The notes under the pieces are model-generated. The model worked only from the letters and a program-made list of their open reading frames with translations, had not been told where the DNA came from and searched no databases. Shown piece after piece: positions 25,921-35,871 of a stretch of 64,000 nucleotides of DNA (its first letter is position 1; each line of letters opens with the position of its first letter). The DNA is taken from positions 26,466-90,465 of the forward strand of contig NZ_CAKTFO010000010.1 of assembly GCF_934560975.1 (NCBI RefSeq), read 5' to 3'. This stretch comes from an uncultured Sphingomonas sp. GTDB taxonomy: Bacteria > Pseudomonadota > Alphaproteobacteria > Sphingomonadales > Sphingomonadaceae. The translations under genes and the position numbers were made by a program.

Positions 25921-28692
25921 ATGTCGGCACCCGGACAGGACGTCGATCCGCGCTTGGCCGCGCTGGAGCGCGAGAATCAGGCATTGCGCAAGGCCGCCGC
26001 CCGCGACCGCGCGGTTCTGGACAGCAGCACCGACTTCGCGATCATCGTCACGAACTTGGACGGCGTGGTTACCGACTGGAACACCGGCGCGGAGGAGATC
26101 CTGCTCTGGCCTGTCGAAGAGATGATCGGCCGATCGGCCGAATACTTCTTCACGCCGGAGGATCGCGCCGCGCAAAGGCCCGAGCATGAAATGCAGGTGA
26201 CCCGCAATCAGGGGCGGGCGGAGGATGAGCGATGGCACCTGCGCGCCGACAACAAGCGTTTCTGGGCTTCGGGCAAGATGATGCTGCTGCGCGATGCCGC
26301 GGGCGAGCATGTCGGCTATGTGAAGATCCTGCGGGACCGCACCGTCGAACATGAGGCGCGCCAGGCCTTGTTGCAGGCGCAACAGGAAAATGCGCGGGTG
26401 AACGCGGCATTGCAGGCCAGCGAGCAGCAGTTCCGCACCTTCGCGCAGGCCATGCCCAACCAGATTTGGGCGGCGCGTCCGGACGGCACCATCTACTGGT
26501 TCAACGATCAGTTGGTGGCCTATTCGGGCCTGCCGCTGGACGAACTGCTCGCCCCCGACGGGTGGCAGCGGTTCGTGCATCCGGACGACGTCCCGACCAC
26601 GCTGGCGGCGTGGCAGGCGGCGCGCGCCAGCGGCGACAATTACGAGCATGAATACCGGCTCAAGCGCGCGGACGGCGCGTACCGCTGGTTCCTGACCCGG
26701 GGGGAGCCGGTTCGCGACGACACGGCGGCCATCACCGGCTGGGTCGGGACCAACACCGACATCGACGACCAGAAACGCACGGAGGTCGCCAGCACCGCCG
26801 ACCGTGACCGGCTCTGGTCGATGTCGCAGGACCTGATGCTGGTCTGCACCGTCGAGGGCGAGATCACGGCGGTGAACCCATCGGCCGCGCGCATGCTCGG
26901 CTGGAGCGAACAGGAGATGGTCGGCCAGCCCATCTCCGCCTTCCTCCACCCCGAGGATCTGTCAGGCACGGCGGCGGAAATGGAGCTGCTGGCCCGCGGC
27001 ATAACCACGCTCGCGTTTGAGAACCGCTATCGCACCAAGGCGGGCGACTATCGCTTGCTCGCCTGGACGGCGGTGCCGGAGCAGGGGCGCATTCACGGCG
27101 TCGGCCGGGACATCACGGACGAACGCCGGCTCGTCCGCGAGCGCGAACGCATCTGGCGTCTGTCACCGGTGATGAAGGTGGTGACCGATCCGGAGGGCGT
27201 CATCACCGACGTAAACCCGTCCTGGACGCACACGCTGGGCTGGGCGCGCGAGGAGACGGTGGGGCGCCGCAGCACCGACTTCATGGTGGACGACGAAATC
27301 GCCTTCCAAGATCGCGTAAGAACCTTGTCGTCCGGCAAGCCGCTGCTGAACTACACGACCACGCTGACCACCAAGGCGGGCGACCGGCGCGTGGTGCAAT
27401 GGACCACTGTGCCCGAAAACGGCATCTTCTATGGCTTCGGTCGCGACATCACCGGCGAACTGGAGGGCGCAGCCGCGCTTGCCGACGCCGAAGCGGCGCT
27501 GCGCCAGTCGCAGAAGATGGAGGCGGTGGGGCAGCTGACCGGCGGCATCGCCCACGACTTCAACAATCTGCTGACCGGCATTACCGGCAGCCTGGAATTG
27601 CTGGAAATCCGGATCGCGCAGGGACGCTTCGCCGACGTCGACAAATATGTGGTCGCCGCGCGTGGAGCGGCCAAGCGCGCGGCCTCGCTCACCCATCGCC
27701 TGCTGGCCTTTTCGCGCCGCCAGACGCTCGACCCCAAGCCGACCGACGTCAACCGCCTGATCGACGGCATGGAGGATCTGGTGCGGCGCACGGTGGGGCC
27801 GGAGATCGACCTGGAGGTGGTCGGCGCGGCGGGGCTGTGGCCGACCCTGGTCGATCCCAACCAGCTCGAAAACGCCATGCTCAACCTCTGCATCAATGCG
27901 CGCGACGCGATGCAGGGGGGCGGCCGCCTGACGATCGAAACCGGCAATCGCTGGATGGATCGCCGTGCCGCCAAGGAGCGCGACCTCGATCCCGGGCACT
28001 ACATCTCCTTGTGCGTGTCCGACAGCGGGGCGGGCATGACCAAGGAAGTCATCGAAAAGGCGTTCGATCCCTTCTTCACCACCAAGCCGCTGGGGGCGGG
28101 GACGGGCCTGGGCCTGTCCATGGTCTACGGCTTCGCGCGCCAGTCCGGTGGGCAGGTGCGCATCTATTCGGAGGAGGGGGAGGGCACCACCGTGTGCATC
28201 TACCTGCCCCGTCATCATGCCGAGGCGAACGAAATGGAGGAGGAGGCCGCGCTGTCCGACGTGCCCCGCGCGATTGCGGGCGAAACCGTGCTGGTGGTGG
28301 ACGACGAGCCGACCGTGCGCATGCTGGTGATGGAAGTGCTGGACGAGCTGGGCTATGCTGCGCTGGAGGCGGGCGACGGCGCCGCCGGCCTCAAGATCCT
28401 GCAATCCGATACCCGCATCGACCTGCTGGTGACCGATGTCGGCTTGCCCGGCGGCATGAACGGCCGGCAGATGGCGGACCTGGCGCGCGAGCATCGCCCG
28501 GACCTCGAAGTGCTGTTCGTCACGAGTTATGCCGAAAATGCGGTGGTGGGCAACGGCCAGCTCGACCCCGGCATGCACGTGATGACCAAGCCGTTCGCGA
28601 TGGAGGCTTTGGCCTCCTACGTCCGTGAACTGATCCACAAAGGCCATGCACGCGCGCTGCGGGCCGGCGCGGTCCTGCCGGCGGACGGCTAG
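25921..28692 (+). CDS. Multi-PAS hybrid histidine kinase with C-terminal receiver domain
   Basis: A 923-aa cytoplasmic kinase with no membrane segments. After a short coiled coil come four PAS/PAC units (about 30-150, 160-280, 295-405 and 410-520). The HisKA/HWE-like dimer domain has GGIAHDFNNLL with the phosphoacceptor His near 545. The HATPase domain has N-box NLCINARDAM and G-boxes DSGAGM and GLGLSMVYGF. The receiver domain has VVDDE, phospho-Asp in LLVTDVG near 839 and the lysine in MTKPF. I start at MSAPGQDVDPRLAALE. Four PAS domains suggest redox, light or small-molecule sensing. No separate cognate regulator lies beside it. Confidence 0.92.
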   Translation: MSAPGQDVDPRLAALERENQALRKAAARDRAVLDSSTDFAIIVTNLDGVVTDWNTGAEEILLWPVEEMIGRSAEYFFTPEDRAAQRPEHEMQVTRNQGRAEDERWHLRADNKRFWASGKMMLLRDAAGEHVGYVKILRDRTVEHEARQALLQAQQENARVNAALQASEQQFRTFAQAMPNQIWAARPDGTIYWFNDQLVAYSGLPLDELLAPDGWQRFVHPDDVPTTLAAWQAARASGDNYEHEYRLKRADGAYRWFLTRGEPVRDDTAAITGWVGTNTDIDDQKRTEVASTADRDRLWSMSQDLMLVCTVEGEITAVNPSAARMLGWSEQEMVGQPISAFLHPEDLSGTAAEMELLARGITTLAFENRYRTKAGDYRLLAWTAVPEQGRIHGVGRDITDERRLVRERERIWRLSPVMKVVTDPEGVITDVNPSWTHTLGWAREETVGRRSTDFMVDDEIAFQDRVRTLSSGKPLLNYTTTLTTKAGDRRVVQWTTVPENGIFYGFGRDITGELEGAAALADAEAALRQSQKMEAVGQLTGGIAHDFNNLLTGITGSLELLEIRIAQGRFADVDKYVVAARGAAKRAASLTHRLLAFSRRQTLDPKPTDVNRLIDGMEDLVRRTVGPEIDLEVVGAAGLWPTLVDPNQLENAMLNLCINARDAMQGGGRLTIETGNRWMDRRAAKERDLDPGHYISLCVSDSGAGMTKEVIEKAFDPFFTTKPLGAGTGLGLSMVYGFARQSGGQVRIYSEEGEGTTVCIYLPRHHAEANEMEEEAALSDVPRAIAGETVLVVDDEPTVRMLVMEVLDELGYAALEAGDGAAGLKILQSDTRIDLLVTDVGLPGGMNGRQMADLAREHRPDLEVLFVTSYAENAVVGNGQLDPGMHVMTKPFAMEALASYVRELIHKGHARALRAGAVLPADG

Positions 28693-28704
28693 GCGATCGT
28701 CGCG

Positions 28705-28959
28705 ATGGCGAAAAGGAAGCGGATGCTGACCGCGACGCTCGCCGACGGCTATGTGAAGACGATCGGACCGACCGCGGCCCCATTCACGCATTACTGGCGC
28801 ATCGTCGCCCATGTCGGCGGCGGCCGGACAGAGGTGTTCTGGGGGCACACCAAGTCGCTGCGCGAGGCAACCGGCAAGCAGATCGCGACCGGGGACGCGG
28901 CGCGCCAACGCGGTTGGGAAAGCTATGACTTCGAAGTGGTCGAACTGGTCGAGAGCTGA
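28705..28959 (+). CDS. Small hypothetical protein
   Basis: An 84-aa basic-to-neutral protein beginning MAKRKRMLTATLADGYVKTI, with aromatic-rich segments HYWRIVAHV and TEVFWGHTKSLREA. It starts 12 bases after the histidine kinase stop and may be co-transcribed with it. The family is not recognised. Its frame is clean and its codon use matches neighbouring genes. Confidence 0.6.
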   Translation: MAKRKRMLTATLADGYVKTIGPTAAPFTHYWRIVAHVGGGRTEVFWGHTKSLREATGKQIATGDAARQRGWESYDFEVVELVES

Positions 28960-29258
28960 GCCTCCGGGTCAGCGGCGCACATGTCCGTACCGCTGAAACG
29001 GCTTCTGCGACAATGTGGGTTAGTGAAGCGATCCGCATCCTCCGCCAGAGGAAGGTGATTGTCCGGAGCCTTGGGGTGTGTGCATGATCGGTGGATGTCA
29101 CCCCGTTGGAATAGCATCGGTTCCGCCCGGTTGTTGCCGGGGCGTAACGGAATACGAAAAGCGGGGCATGTCGCTGACGGCAGCACCTGTCAGGACCGAT
29201 CGGGATCGGGCCTTGTGTCGTCCATCAATGGCTGCGTGCCTTGTGACGATCGCTTCGC

Positions 29259-30500
29259 ATGGCTGAAAAGACATCGGACGAGACGCCGCGCCGCGACAAG
29301 GGGGACGCGGCGCAGGGCGACGACACGCGTAAGTCCAAAGGGTCCGCAAAGCAGGATGGTCAGGACGATGACGACGGGGCGCACGATGGATCCGGCGACG
29401 GCTCCGGTAGGCAGGACGGCAAAGGCGGCGACGAGAAGGGCGGCGACGAGGACAAGAGGGATCAGGGGCCGCCGCTCTATAAGCGTCCGATCTTCTGGAT
29501 CGTGGCGGGCGGTATCGCGCTGGTGCTGCTTGTCGGGGGATTGCTGTGGTGGCTGCACGCGCGCAACTATGAGTCCACCGACGATGCCTTTATCGACGCG
29601 CACATCGTCCGCATCGCCGCGGAGACGAGCGGGCGGCTGACCCAGGTCGCGGAGGTCGACAATCGCCATGTTCCGCACGGCAAGCTGCTCGCCGTGATCG
29701 AGCCCGGCGCCAACGAGGCGACGCAGGAGGAAGCACAAGCCGGTATCGCCCAGGCCGATGCGCAGATCCGCCAGGCCGAGGCGCAGGTGATCTCCGCCCG
29801 GGCGAGCCGGCGCCAGGCTGTCGCCAATGCGCAGGTGCCCCTGGCCGAAGCGGCACGGGCGGCGCGGGATTATGCACGCTACGTCGATCTGCGCGCTCGC
29901 GATCCGCTGGCCGCCGCCGCGACCCAGCTCGACCAGGCGCGTGCGCAGGCCGAAAGTGCCTCGGCGCAGGCTGCGGCGGCACAGCGCCAGGTCGGGACGG
30001 CCGATGCGTCGATCCTCGCCGCGCGTCGCCAGGTCGATGCCGCGCGGGCGCAACGGGGCGCGGCGGTCGCACGGCTGCGCCAGGCGAGCGTCACCGTGTC
30101 GTATCTCCGCATCCGGGCGCCGGTCGACGGCCAGCTTGTGAACCGCCAGGTGAACGTCGGCAGCTATGTGGCGCCCGGTCAGCAATTGATGGCAATCGTG
30201 CCCGACCGGGTGTGGATCACCGCCAATTTCAAGGAAACGCAGCTGGCCCTGATGCGTCCCGGCCAGCCGGTCCGCATCAAGGTGGACGCCTTTCCCGGCG
30301 TGGACTTTGCCGGCCATGTGGATTCGATCCAGCGTGGCGCGGGGCAGGCGTTCCAACTGCTGCCGCCGCAGAATGCCACGGGCAATTACGTGAAAGTGGT
30401 GCAGCGCGTGCCCGTGCGTATCCTGTTCGACGACGACAAATGGCGCAAATATGCGATCGGGCCGGGCATGTCGGTCGTGCCGCGCGTCAAGATCCGCTGA
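29259..30500 (+). CDS. EmrA/HlyD-type periplasmic adaptor of an MFS efflux pump
   Basis: A 413-aa membrane-fusion protein. Residues 1-70 are a highly charged Asp/Gly/Lys-rich cytoplasmic tail (GGDEKGGDEDKRDQ). A single membrane helix follows (about 77-98), then the EmrA signature NYESTDDAFIDAHIVRIAAETSGRL, a long alpha-hairpin rich in Ala/Gln (coiled coil, about 150-275) and a beta-barrel (VDGQLVNRQVNVGSYVAPGQ). It bridges the inner-membrane transporter to the outer-membrane factor. Its stop overlaps the start of emrB. First gene of a three-gene operon. Confidence 0.92.
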   Translation: MAEKTSDETPRRDKGDAAQGDDTRKSKGSAKQDGQDDDDGAHDGSGDGSGRQDGKGGDEKGGDEDKRDQGPPLYKRPIFWIVAGGIALVLLVGGLLWWLHARNYESTDDAFIDAHIVRIAAETSGRLTQVAEVDNRHVPHGKLLAVIEPGANEATQEEAQAGIAQADAQIRQAEAQVISARASRRQAVANAQVPLAEAARAARDYARYVDLRARDPLAAAATQLDQARAQAESASAQAAAAQRQVGTADASILAARRQVDAARAQRGAAVARLRQASVTVSYLRIRAPVDGQLVNRQVNVGSYVAPGQQLMAIVPDRVWITANFKETQLALMRPGQPVRIKVDAFPGVDFAGHVDSIQRGAGQAFQLLPPQNATGNYVKVVQRVPVRILFDDDKWRKYAIGPGMSVVPRVKIR

Positions 30501-32080
30501 TGGCGGGAGCCGCCAAGTGGACGCCGGCGCGCTCGGCTGCGGGTGACCGCAATCCGTGGCTGATCGTCGGCGTGATCAGCCTGGCCACCTTCATGGAGGT
30601 GCTGGACACCTCCATCGCCAACGTCTCGCTCGATCATATCGCGGGCGGGCTGTCGGCCAGCCGCGACCAGGCGACCTGGGTGCTGACCAGTTACCTGGTG
30701 GCCAACGCCATCATCATCCCCATCTCTGGCTGGCTATCCGACGTGATCGGCCGCAAGCGTTATTACATGATCTCGGTGGCGTTGTTCACCGCATCGTCCT
30801 TCGCCTGCGCCCTCGCCCCCAATCTGCCGCTGCTGATCCTGGCTCGCGTGCTGCAAGGGGTGGGAGGCGGCGGTCTCGCCCCGTCTGAGCAATCCTTCCT
30901 GGCCGACACCTTCCCGCCGGAAAAGCGCGGGCAGGCCTTTGCCGCCTATGGCGTGGTGGTGGTGGTCGGACCGGTACTGGGGCCGACATTGGGAGGCATC
31001 ATCACCGACAATCTGTCGTGGCACTGGATCTTCCTGATCAACGTGCCGATCGGCATCGCGTCTTTGCTGCTGGTCGGCAGCTTCGTGAACGAGCCGGAGG
31101 TGTTGGAGAAGGAACGGCGCGAACGCCTGCGCCATGGCCTGCGCGTGGATTATGTCGGCTTTGCGCTGGTGGCGCTGGGCCTCGGCTGTCTGGAAGTGCT
31201 GCTGGAGCGCGGCGAGCGGGAGGACTGGTTCCACAGCGGCTTCATCGTCGCGATGACGTTGATCTCGATCCTGTCGCTGGCCCTCCTGGTCTGGTGGGAA
31301 CTGGCGCGGCGCGACCCGATCGTCGACTTGCGCCTGCTCGGCAATCGCAACTTCGCCATCACCATGGCCTTCATGACCACCACCGGCGCGGTGCTGTTCG
31401 GCACCACCACATTGATCCCGCAGATGTTGCAGGAGGTGTTCGACTATGATGCCACCAATGCCGGCCTGGCGCTGACCACGGGGGGCATCGCAACCTTGCT
31501 CGCCATGCCGGTGGTCGGGCAGTTGGCGGGACGGGTGGACACGCGGCTGCTGCTGATCCCGGCCTTGATCCTGCAGGTCGTGGCCTTGTGGTACATGTCC
31601 GGCTGGAACACGCAGATCAGCTATGGCGATGCCTCGTTCGGCCGGCTGATCTCGGCACTGGGCCTGCCGTTCCTGTTCATCCCCATCTCCACCGCCGCTT
31701 ATGTCGGCGTCGATCCGGGCAAGACCAACGAAGTCTCCTCCCTCCTCAACGTGGCGCGCAACCTCGGCGGCAGCTTCGGCATTGGGCTCAGCCAGGCGGC
31801 GTTGATCGAGCGCGGCCAATATCACCAGGATCGACTGGTAGAGGGGCTGAACCCGCTCAATCCCTCCTATGTGGAGGGGCTGGATCGACTGGGGCAGACG
31901 CTGACCGGCAGCGGGCAGGACATGGCGCAGCTTGCCGTCCTGTATCAGCAGGTGCAGCAGCAGGCGCGAATGCTGTCCTATATCGACGTATTCTGGGGCA
32001 CGATGATCTTCGTGATATGCATCATCCCGTTCGGTTTCTTCCTGCGCCAGGGACGCAACGGAGAGGCGGCCGCGGCATGA
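30500..32080 (+). CDS. EmrB/QacA-type DHA2 MFS drug efflux transporter
   Basis: A 526-aa proton-coupled transporter with 14 predicted helices. DHA2 features include FMEVLDTSIANVSLDHIAGG, SGWLSDVIGRKRYY (motif A) and GVVVVVGPVLGPTLGG (motif C). It exports amphipathic drugs or phenolics through the EmrA-NodT conduit. Its ATG overlaps the emrA stop (TGATG), and its own stop overlaps the next start. The open frame upstream belongs to emrA. Confidence 0.93.
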   Translation: MAGAAKWTPARSAAGDRNPWLIVGVISLATFMEVLDTSIANVSLDHIAGGLSASRDQATWVLTSYLVANAIIIPISGWLSDVIGRKRYYMISVALFTASSFACALAPNLPLLILARVLQGVGGGGLAPSEQSFLADTFPPEKRGQAFAAYGVVVVVGPVLGPTLGGIITDNLSWHWIFLINVPIGIASLLLVGSFVNEPEVLEKERRERLRHGLRVDYVGFALVALGLGCLEVLLERGEREDWFHSGFIVAMTLISILSLALLVWWELARRDPIVDLRLLGNRNFAITMAFMTTTGAVLFGTTTLIPQMLQEVFDYDATNAGLALTTGGIATLLAMPVVGQLAGRVDTRLLLIPALILQVVALWYMSGWNTQISYGDASFGRLISALGLPFLFIPISTAAYVGVDPGKTNEVSSLLNVARNLGGSFGIGLSQAALIERGQYHQDRLVEGLNPLNPSYVEGLDRLGQTLTGSGQDMAQLAVLYQQVQQQARMLSYIDVFWGTMIFVICIIPFGFFLRQGRNGEAAAA

Positions 32081-33645
32081 CGATGCGTGTCGGCTGGGCC
32101 GTATCCCTCGCGCTGGCGCTGGGCGCCTGCACGGCCGGACCCAATTACCGGGCGCCCACTACTGCCGTCGCCACGTCTGACCGCTTCGCGGAAGCGGCCA
32201 GCGCCGAGATGGACCGGCCTGCGCCTTCCCTCACCGGCTGGTGGCACGCTTACCATGATGCGGAGCTGGAGCGGCTGATCGCGCTGGCGCTGAACGATGG
32301 ACCCGACATCCGCATCGCCGCCGCCCGCATCGCTCAGGCCCGCGCCGCGGAGCGGGTAGCGCGTGCCAGCCTGTTGCCGCAGGTGGATGCTAACGGCGCC
32401 TTCAACTATCAGAAGTTCAGCAAGAATGCCGGGCTGAGTTCGCTCACCAGCCTGTTCGGCGGCGGCGCGGGCGGCGGTTCAGCCGGGGGCGGTGGCGCCG
32501 GAGGGGGAGCGGGCGGAAGCGGATCGGGCGGGGGCGTTGCCGCACCCGGCAACTCCATCCAGACCTATTCCGCCGGCTTCGACGCCAGTTGGGAGATCGA
32601 CATCTTTGGCGGCGCCCGCCGGCAGGTGGAAGGGGCGCGGGCCCGGACCCAGGCGGCGGAGTGGAACGCCCGCGATGCACAGCTGTCGCTGGTCGCCGAA
32701 ATCGCCGACGCCTATTTCCAGCTACGCACCTTGCAGGCCCGCGAACTGGTCGCACGTCACGAGGTCGACCGTCAGCAGCGCAACCTGGCCATTGCCCAAA
32801 ACACCGCGCGATCCGGCCTGATCGCCGAAGGAGACTTCGTGCGCCAGCGGGCCGAGCTTGCCGGCGCGGAGGCCGCGGTGGGCCCGATCGTGGCGGAGGG
32901 CAAGGCGGAGATGCACGCCATCGCAGTGCTGACCGGGCAGACCCCCGACACGCTGATCGGCGAACTTGCGGTGCCCCGCCCGCAACTCCCGCCGCCGCCG
33001 GCGGTGCCGCCGGGCCTCCCGTCGGACATGCTGCGCCGCCGGCCCGACGTGCGTGCGGCGGAGCGCAACCTGGCGGCGGCCACCGCCGACATCGGCGTGG
33101 CGATCGCTGACCTGTACCCGCGCTTTTCGCTGACGGGCATGGCGCAGCTGATCTCGACCTCGCTGTCCAACCTGTTCTCGACAAACAGCCTGCAACTGAC
33201 GGGCAATGCCGCCGCGACCTTTCCCGTGCTGGATTTCGGCCGTCGCTCCGGCGCGGTGGCGCAACGGCGCGCGGCGGCGGACGAGGCCTACCAGACCTAT
33301 CGCCAGACGGTACTGACGGCTCTCCGCGACGTGGAGGATGCGCTCGTCCGCATCCGCACAGAGCAGGAACGGCGCGAGGCGATCGCGCGCGGATTGGCGG
33401 ATTCATGCCGGGCGGTGGCGGCGGTGGAGTCGCGCTGGCGGAGCGGCCTGATCGACTTTGGCGATGTGCTGCTGGCGCGCCAGGCGGTGTTTCAAAGCGA
33501 GGACCAGCTGGCGCAGAGCGAAGGGGCGCTGCGCCGCGACCTGCTGTCGCTGCACAAGGCACTGGGCGGCGGCTGGGAGGATCTGCGGCTCGACTTCCCC
33601 AAGCCGAGTGCCGACGCCGCGGCCTATACTGAAACCGCGAGGTAA
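32077..33645 (+). CDS. NodT-type outer-membrane efflux lipoprotein with glycine-rich insertion
   Basis: A 522-aa outer-membrane factor. The lipobox LALALGAC gives a lipidated N-terminus, then two OEP repeats follow (GWWHAYHDAELERLIALAL; LPSDMLRRRPDVRAAERNLA). Between residues about 128 and 160 is an unusual Gly/Ser-rich stretch (GGGAGGGSAGGGGAGGGAGG and onward) at a site corresponding to an extracellular or barrel loop in TolC homologues. Its ATG overlaps the emrB stop (ATGA). It completes a tripartite efflux pump. Confidence 0.92.
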   Translation: MTMRVGWAVSLALALGACTAGPNYRAPTTAVATSDRFAEAASAEMDRPAPSLTGWWHAYHDAELERLIALALNDGPDIRIAAARIAQARAAERVARASLLPQVDANGAFNYQKFSKNAGLSSLTSLFGGGAGGGSAGGGGAGGGAGGSGSGGGVAAPGNSIQTYSAGFDASWEIDIFGGARRQVEGARARTQAAEWNARDAQLSLVAEIADAYFQLRTLQARELVARHEVDRQQRNLAIAQNTARSGLIAEGDFVRQRAELAGAEAAVGPIVAEGKAEMHAIAVLTGQTPDTLIGELAVPRPQLPPPPAVPPGLPSDMLRRRPDVRAAERNLAAATADIGVAIADLYPRFSLTGMAQLISTSLSNLFSTNSLQLTGNAAATFPVLDFGRRSGAVAQRRAAADEAYQTYRQTVLTALRDVEDALVRIRTEQERREAIARGLADSCRAVAAVESRWRSGLIDFGDVLLARQAVFQSEDQLAQSEGALRRDLLSLHKALGGGWEDLRLDFPKPSADAAAYTETAR

Positions 33646-33655
33646 GCGGTGCCGC

Positions 33656-34156
33656 TCAGCGCGGTCGCGAGGGAGAATTCGGCGTGCGCTGAGTAACGCC
33701 CGTGTCGGTGATCCGGACGGTGCCGCCCTGCTGGCCGCGGGACGCGCCCGTGCCGCCGCTCTCGGCCCGGCTTCCGCCACCCTGCTGCCCCGATGCGGTG
33801 CCCGAAGCTGATCCTTGGCCCATGCTGCTTTGTCCCGACATGCCGCTGCCGAGGGTCAGCGCATTGGTGCCGGTCGCGCCCGCGCCGCTCATGCCGGCCA
33901 TGCCCATCGGATTGGCCGCCATGCTGGAGCCGGTGCCTCCGCCACTGCCGCGTCGCATGGCCGAGTTGGCCGGAGCCTGACGCACCTGGCTCGATCCGGT
34001 TGCCGGCTGGATGGAGGGGGGCGGCGTAATGGTAAATCCAGGCGTGGCGCCGCCGCCACCGGAACCGCCCGTCGCATTACCGCCAGCCGTTTGCGCATAA
34101 GCAGGAAGCGCCAGGCATATGGACAAGCACGACACGCGGAACAGGAAGGTCTGCAT
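33656..34156 (-). CDS. Secreted Gly/Ser/Met-rich low-complexity protein
   Basis: A 166-aa protein with signal peptide MQTFLFRVSCLSICLALPAYA, a mature part made mostly of Gly, Ser, Ala, Thr and Met (ANPMGMAGMSGAGATG), and a basic Pro/Arg-rich tail (PNSPSRPR). No fold is recognised. It lies tail-to-tail with the efflux lipoprotein gene. Methionine-rich disordered exported proteins can bind copper, but that is speculation here. Confidence 0.6.
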   Translation of the reverse strand: MQTFLFRVSCLSICLALPAYAQTAGGNATGGSGGGGATPGFTITPPPSIQPATGSSQVRQAPANSAMRRGSGGGTGSSMAANPMGMAGMSGAGATGTNALTLGSGMSGQSSMGQGSASGTASGQQGGGSRAESGGTGASRGQQGGTVRITDTGVTQRTPNSPSRPR

Positions 34157-34230
34157 GATCCGCCAACGCATCGCCGGGCGCGGCGATCCGACAACGATGC
34201 CAAGGCGGCGCAGGCGCCCGGCGGAAAACA

Positions 34231-34611
34231 TCATGTTCGCCGCGCGGTAGGGCGGTTGCCGAGCTGATCCAGTGCGTCGGCATTGTCGCGGCCCCATGCA
34301 TAAAGCATCTCCACCGGCTCCACGAAGCGCCGGCCGAGCACCGTCAGCCGATATTCCACCGCCGGGGGCACCGCGCTGTGCACATGGCGCGTGATCAGGC
34401 CCGTTTCCTCCATCTCGCGCAATGTCTGGGTCAGCATCTTCTTGGAAATGCCGGGCAGGCTGCGCTGGAGCACGCCGGTGCGCGCCGCGCCGCCATGACG
34501 GGCATGCAGGGTGTGCAGCAGCATGCTGGTCCACTTGGTCGCGAACAGCGCCAGCACGCGCCGCGGCGCGCAATCCTCCCGCCACTCCTCCTCGCCCGAT
34601 CCCGGCCGCAT
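34231..34611 (-). CDS. HxlR-family winged-helix regulator
   Basis: A 126-aa protein of the HxlR class: KWTSMLLHTL, then the recognition region LQRSLPGISKKMLTQTLREM, then EYRLTVLGRRFVEPVEML. Such proteins are small dimeric regulators that often respond to reactive or aromatic compounds and control an adjacent oxidoreductase. It is divergent from the SDR gene at 34710, with 98 bases between, so it probably controls it. Confidence 0.9.
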   Translation of the reverse strand: MRPGSGEEEWREDCAPRRVLALFATKWTSMLLHTLHARHGGAARTGVLQRSLPGISKKMLTQTLREMEETGLITRHVHSAVPPAVEYRLTVLGRRFVEPVEMLYAWGRDNADALDQLGNRPTARRT

Positions 34612-34709
34612 CTCTGGTTACCCCTCGGTGCCTAGGTTCCTGTTTGGTGCCGTCTAGAAAGCTGGTGGCCTGCTGCCTAGCTTCCCTTTTCAACCACGGG
34701 AGCGGGAAC

Positions 34710-35771
34710 ATGGCCAGGACGGCATTGGTGGTCGGCGTGAGCGGAATCGTCGGCAGCGCGACGGCGGCGCTGCTGATCGAACAGGGCTGGACGGTCCATG
34801 GCCTCGCCCGCCGGCCAGTGGAACAGGACGGCGTGACGCCGGTTGCCGCCGACCTTCAGGATGCGTCGGCCACCGCCGCCGCGTTGCGGGGGATCGATCC
34901 CGATGCGGTGTTCATCACCACCTGGTTGCGGCAGGACAGCGAGGCGGAGAATATCCGGGTCAACTCGGCCATGGTCCGCAACCTCCTGGATGGACTGCCC
35001 AAGCCGAACCGGCCGCGGCATGTCGCGCTTGTCACCGGCCTTAAACATTATCTCGGGCCGTTCGAAGCCTATGGCAAAGGCACGCTGCCGCAAACGCCGT
35101 TTCGGGAGGAGCAGGGCAGGCTCGACGTCGAGAATTTCTATTATGCGCAGGAGGACGAGCTGTTCGCCGCGGCGGCGCGGGACGGCTTCACCTGGAGCGT
35201 GCATCGCCCGCACACGGTGATCGGCAAGGCGGTGGGCAATGCCATGAACATGGGCACCACGCTGGCGGTCTATGCCACCCTCTGTCGCGAGACGGGCCGC
35301 CCCTTCACCTTTCCGGGATCGGCGGCGCAATGGAGCGGGCTGACCGACATGACCGATGCCGGGCAACTCGCGCGGCACCTGCTTTGGGCGACAGAGACGG
35401 AAGCGGCGCATGATCAGGCGTTCAACGTGGTCAATGGCGACGTCTTCCGCTGGCAATGGATGTGGGAGCGCATCGCCGACTGGTTCGGACTGGAGGCCGC
35501 GTCGTTCGATGGCACGGTGCGCCCGTTGGAGCAGCAGATGGCGGATGATGCGGCCTTGTGGCGGCAGATTGCCGAGCGCGAGGGACTGGCCGAGCTCGAT
35601 CTCGACCGGCTCGCCTCGCCCTGGCACACCGATGCGGACCTTGGCCGCCCGATCGAGGTAGTGACCGACATGTCCAAGAGCCGTCGGCTGGGTTTCACCG
35701 CATATCAGCCGACCGACGACGCATTCTTCGCCTTGTTCGCGCTGCTGCGGGCCGACCGCCTGATTCCCTGA
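34710..35771 (+). CDS. PRISE-like short-chain dehydrogenase/reductase
   Basis: A 353-aa extended SDR. The N-terminal GVSGIVGSATAALL binds NADPH. The TGLKHYLGPFEAYG and NFYYAQEDEL motifs are those of the progesterone 5-beta-reductase/iridoid synthase-like (PRISE) group, which reduces activated enones; the catalytic Tyr is probably in NFYY. A GGGAGCGGG ribosome binding site precedes the ATG at 34710. It is probably controlled by the divergent HxlR regulator. Confidence 0.88.
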   Translation: MARTALVVGVSGIVGSATAALLIEQGWTVHGLARRPVEQDGVTPVAADLQDASATAAALRGIDPDAVFITTWLRQDSEAENIRVNSAMVRNLLDGLPKPNRPRHVALVTGLKHYLGPFEAYGKGTLPQTPFREEQGRLDVENFYYAQEDELFAAAARDGFTWSVHRPHTVIGKAVGNAMNMGTTLAVYATLCRETGRPFTFPGSAAQWSGLTDMTDAGQLARHLLWATETEAAHDQAFNVVNGDVFRWQWMWERIADWFGLEAASFDGTVRPLEQQMADDAALWRQIAEREGLAELDLDRLASPWHTDADLGRPIEVVTDMSKSRRLGFTAYQPTDDAFFALFALLRADRLIP

Positions 35772-35871
35772 CCGGAGCAGGCGGGCAGGGGAGTAGCCGG
35801 GGCGCCGAGGGTCGGGCACAAGCATGTCCGGCCGCGCTTCGCCGATCACGCGGCATCGCTGAGGTGGATGC

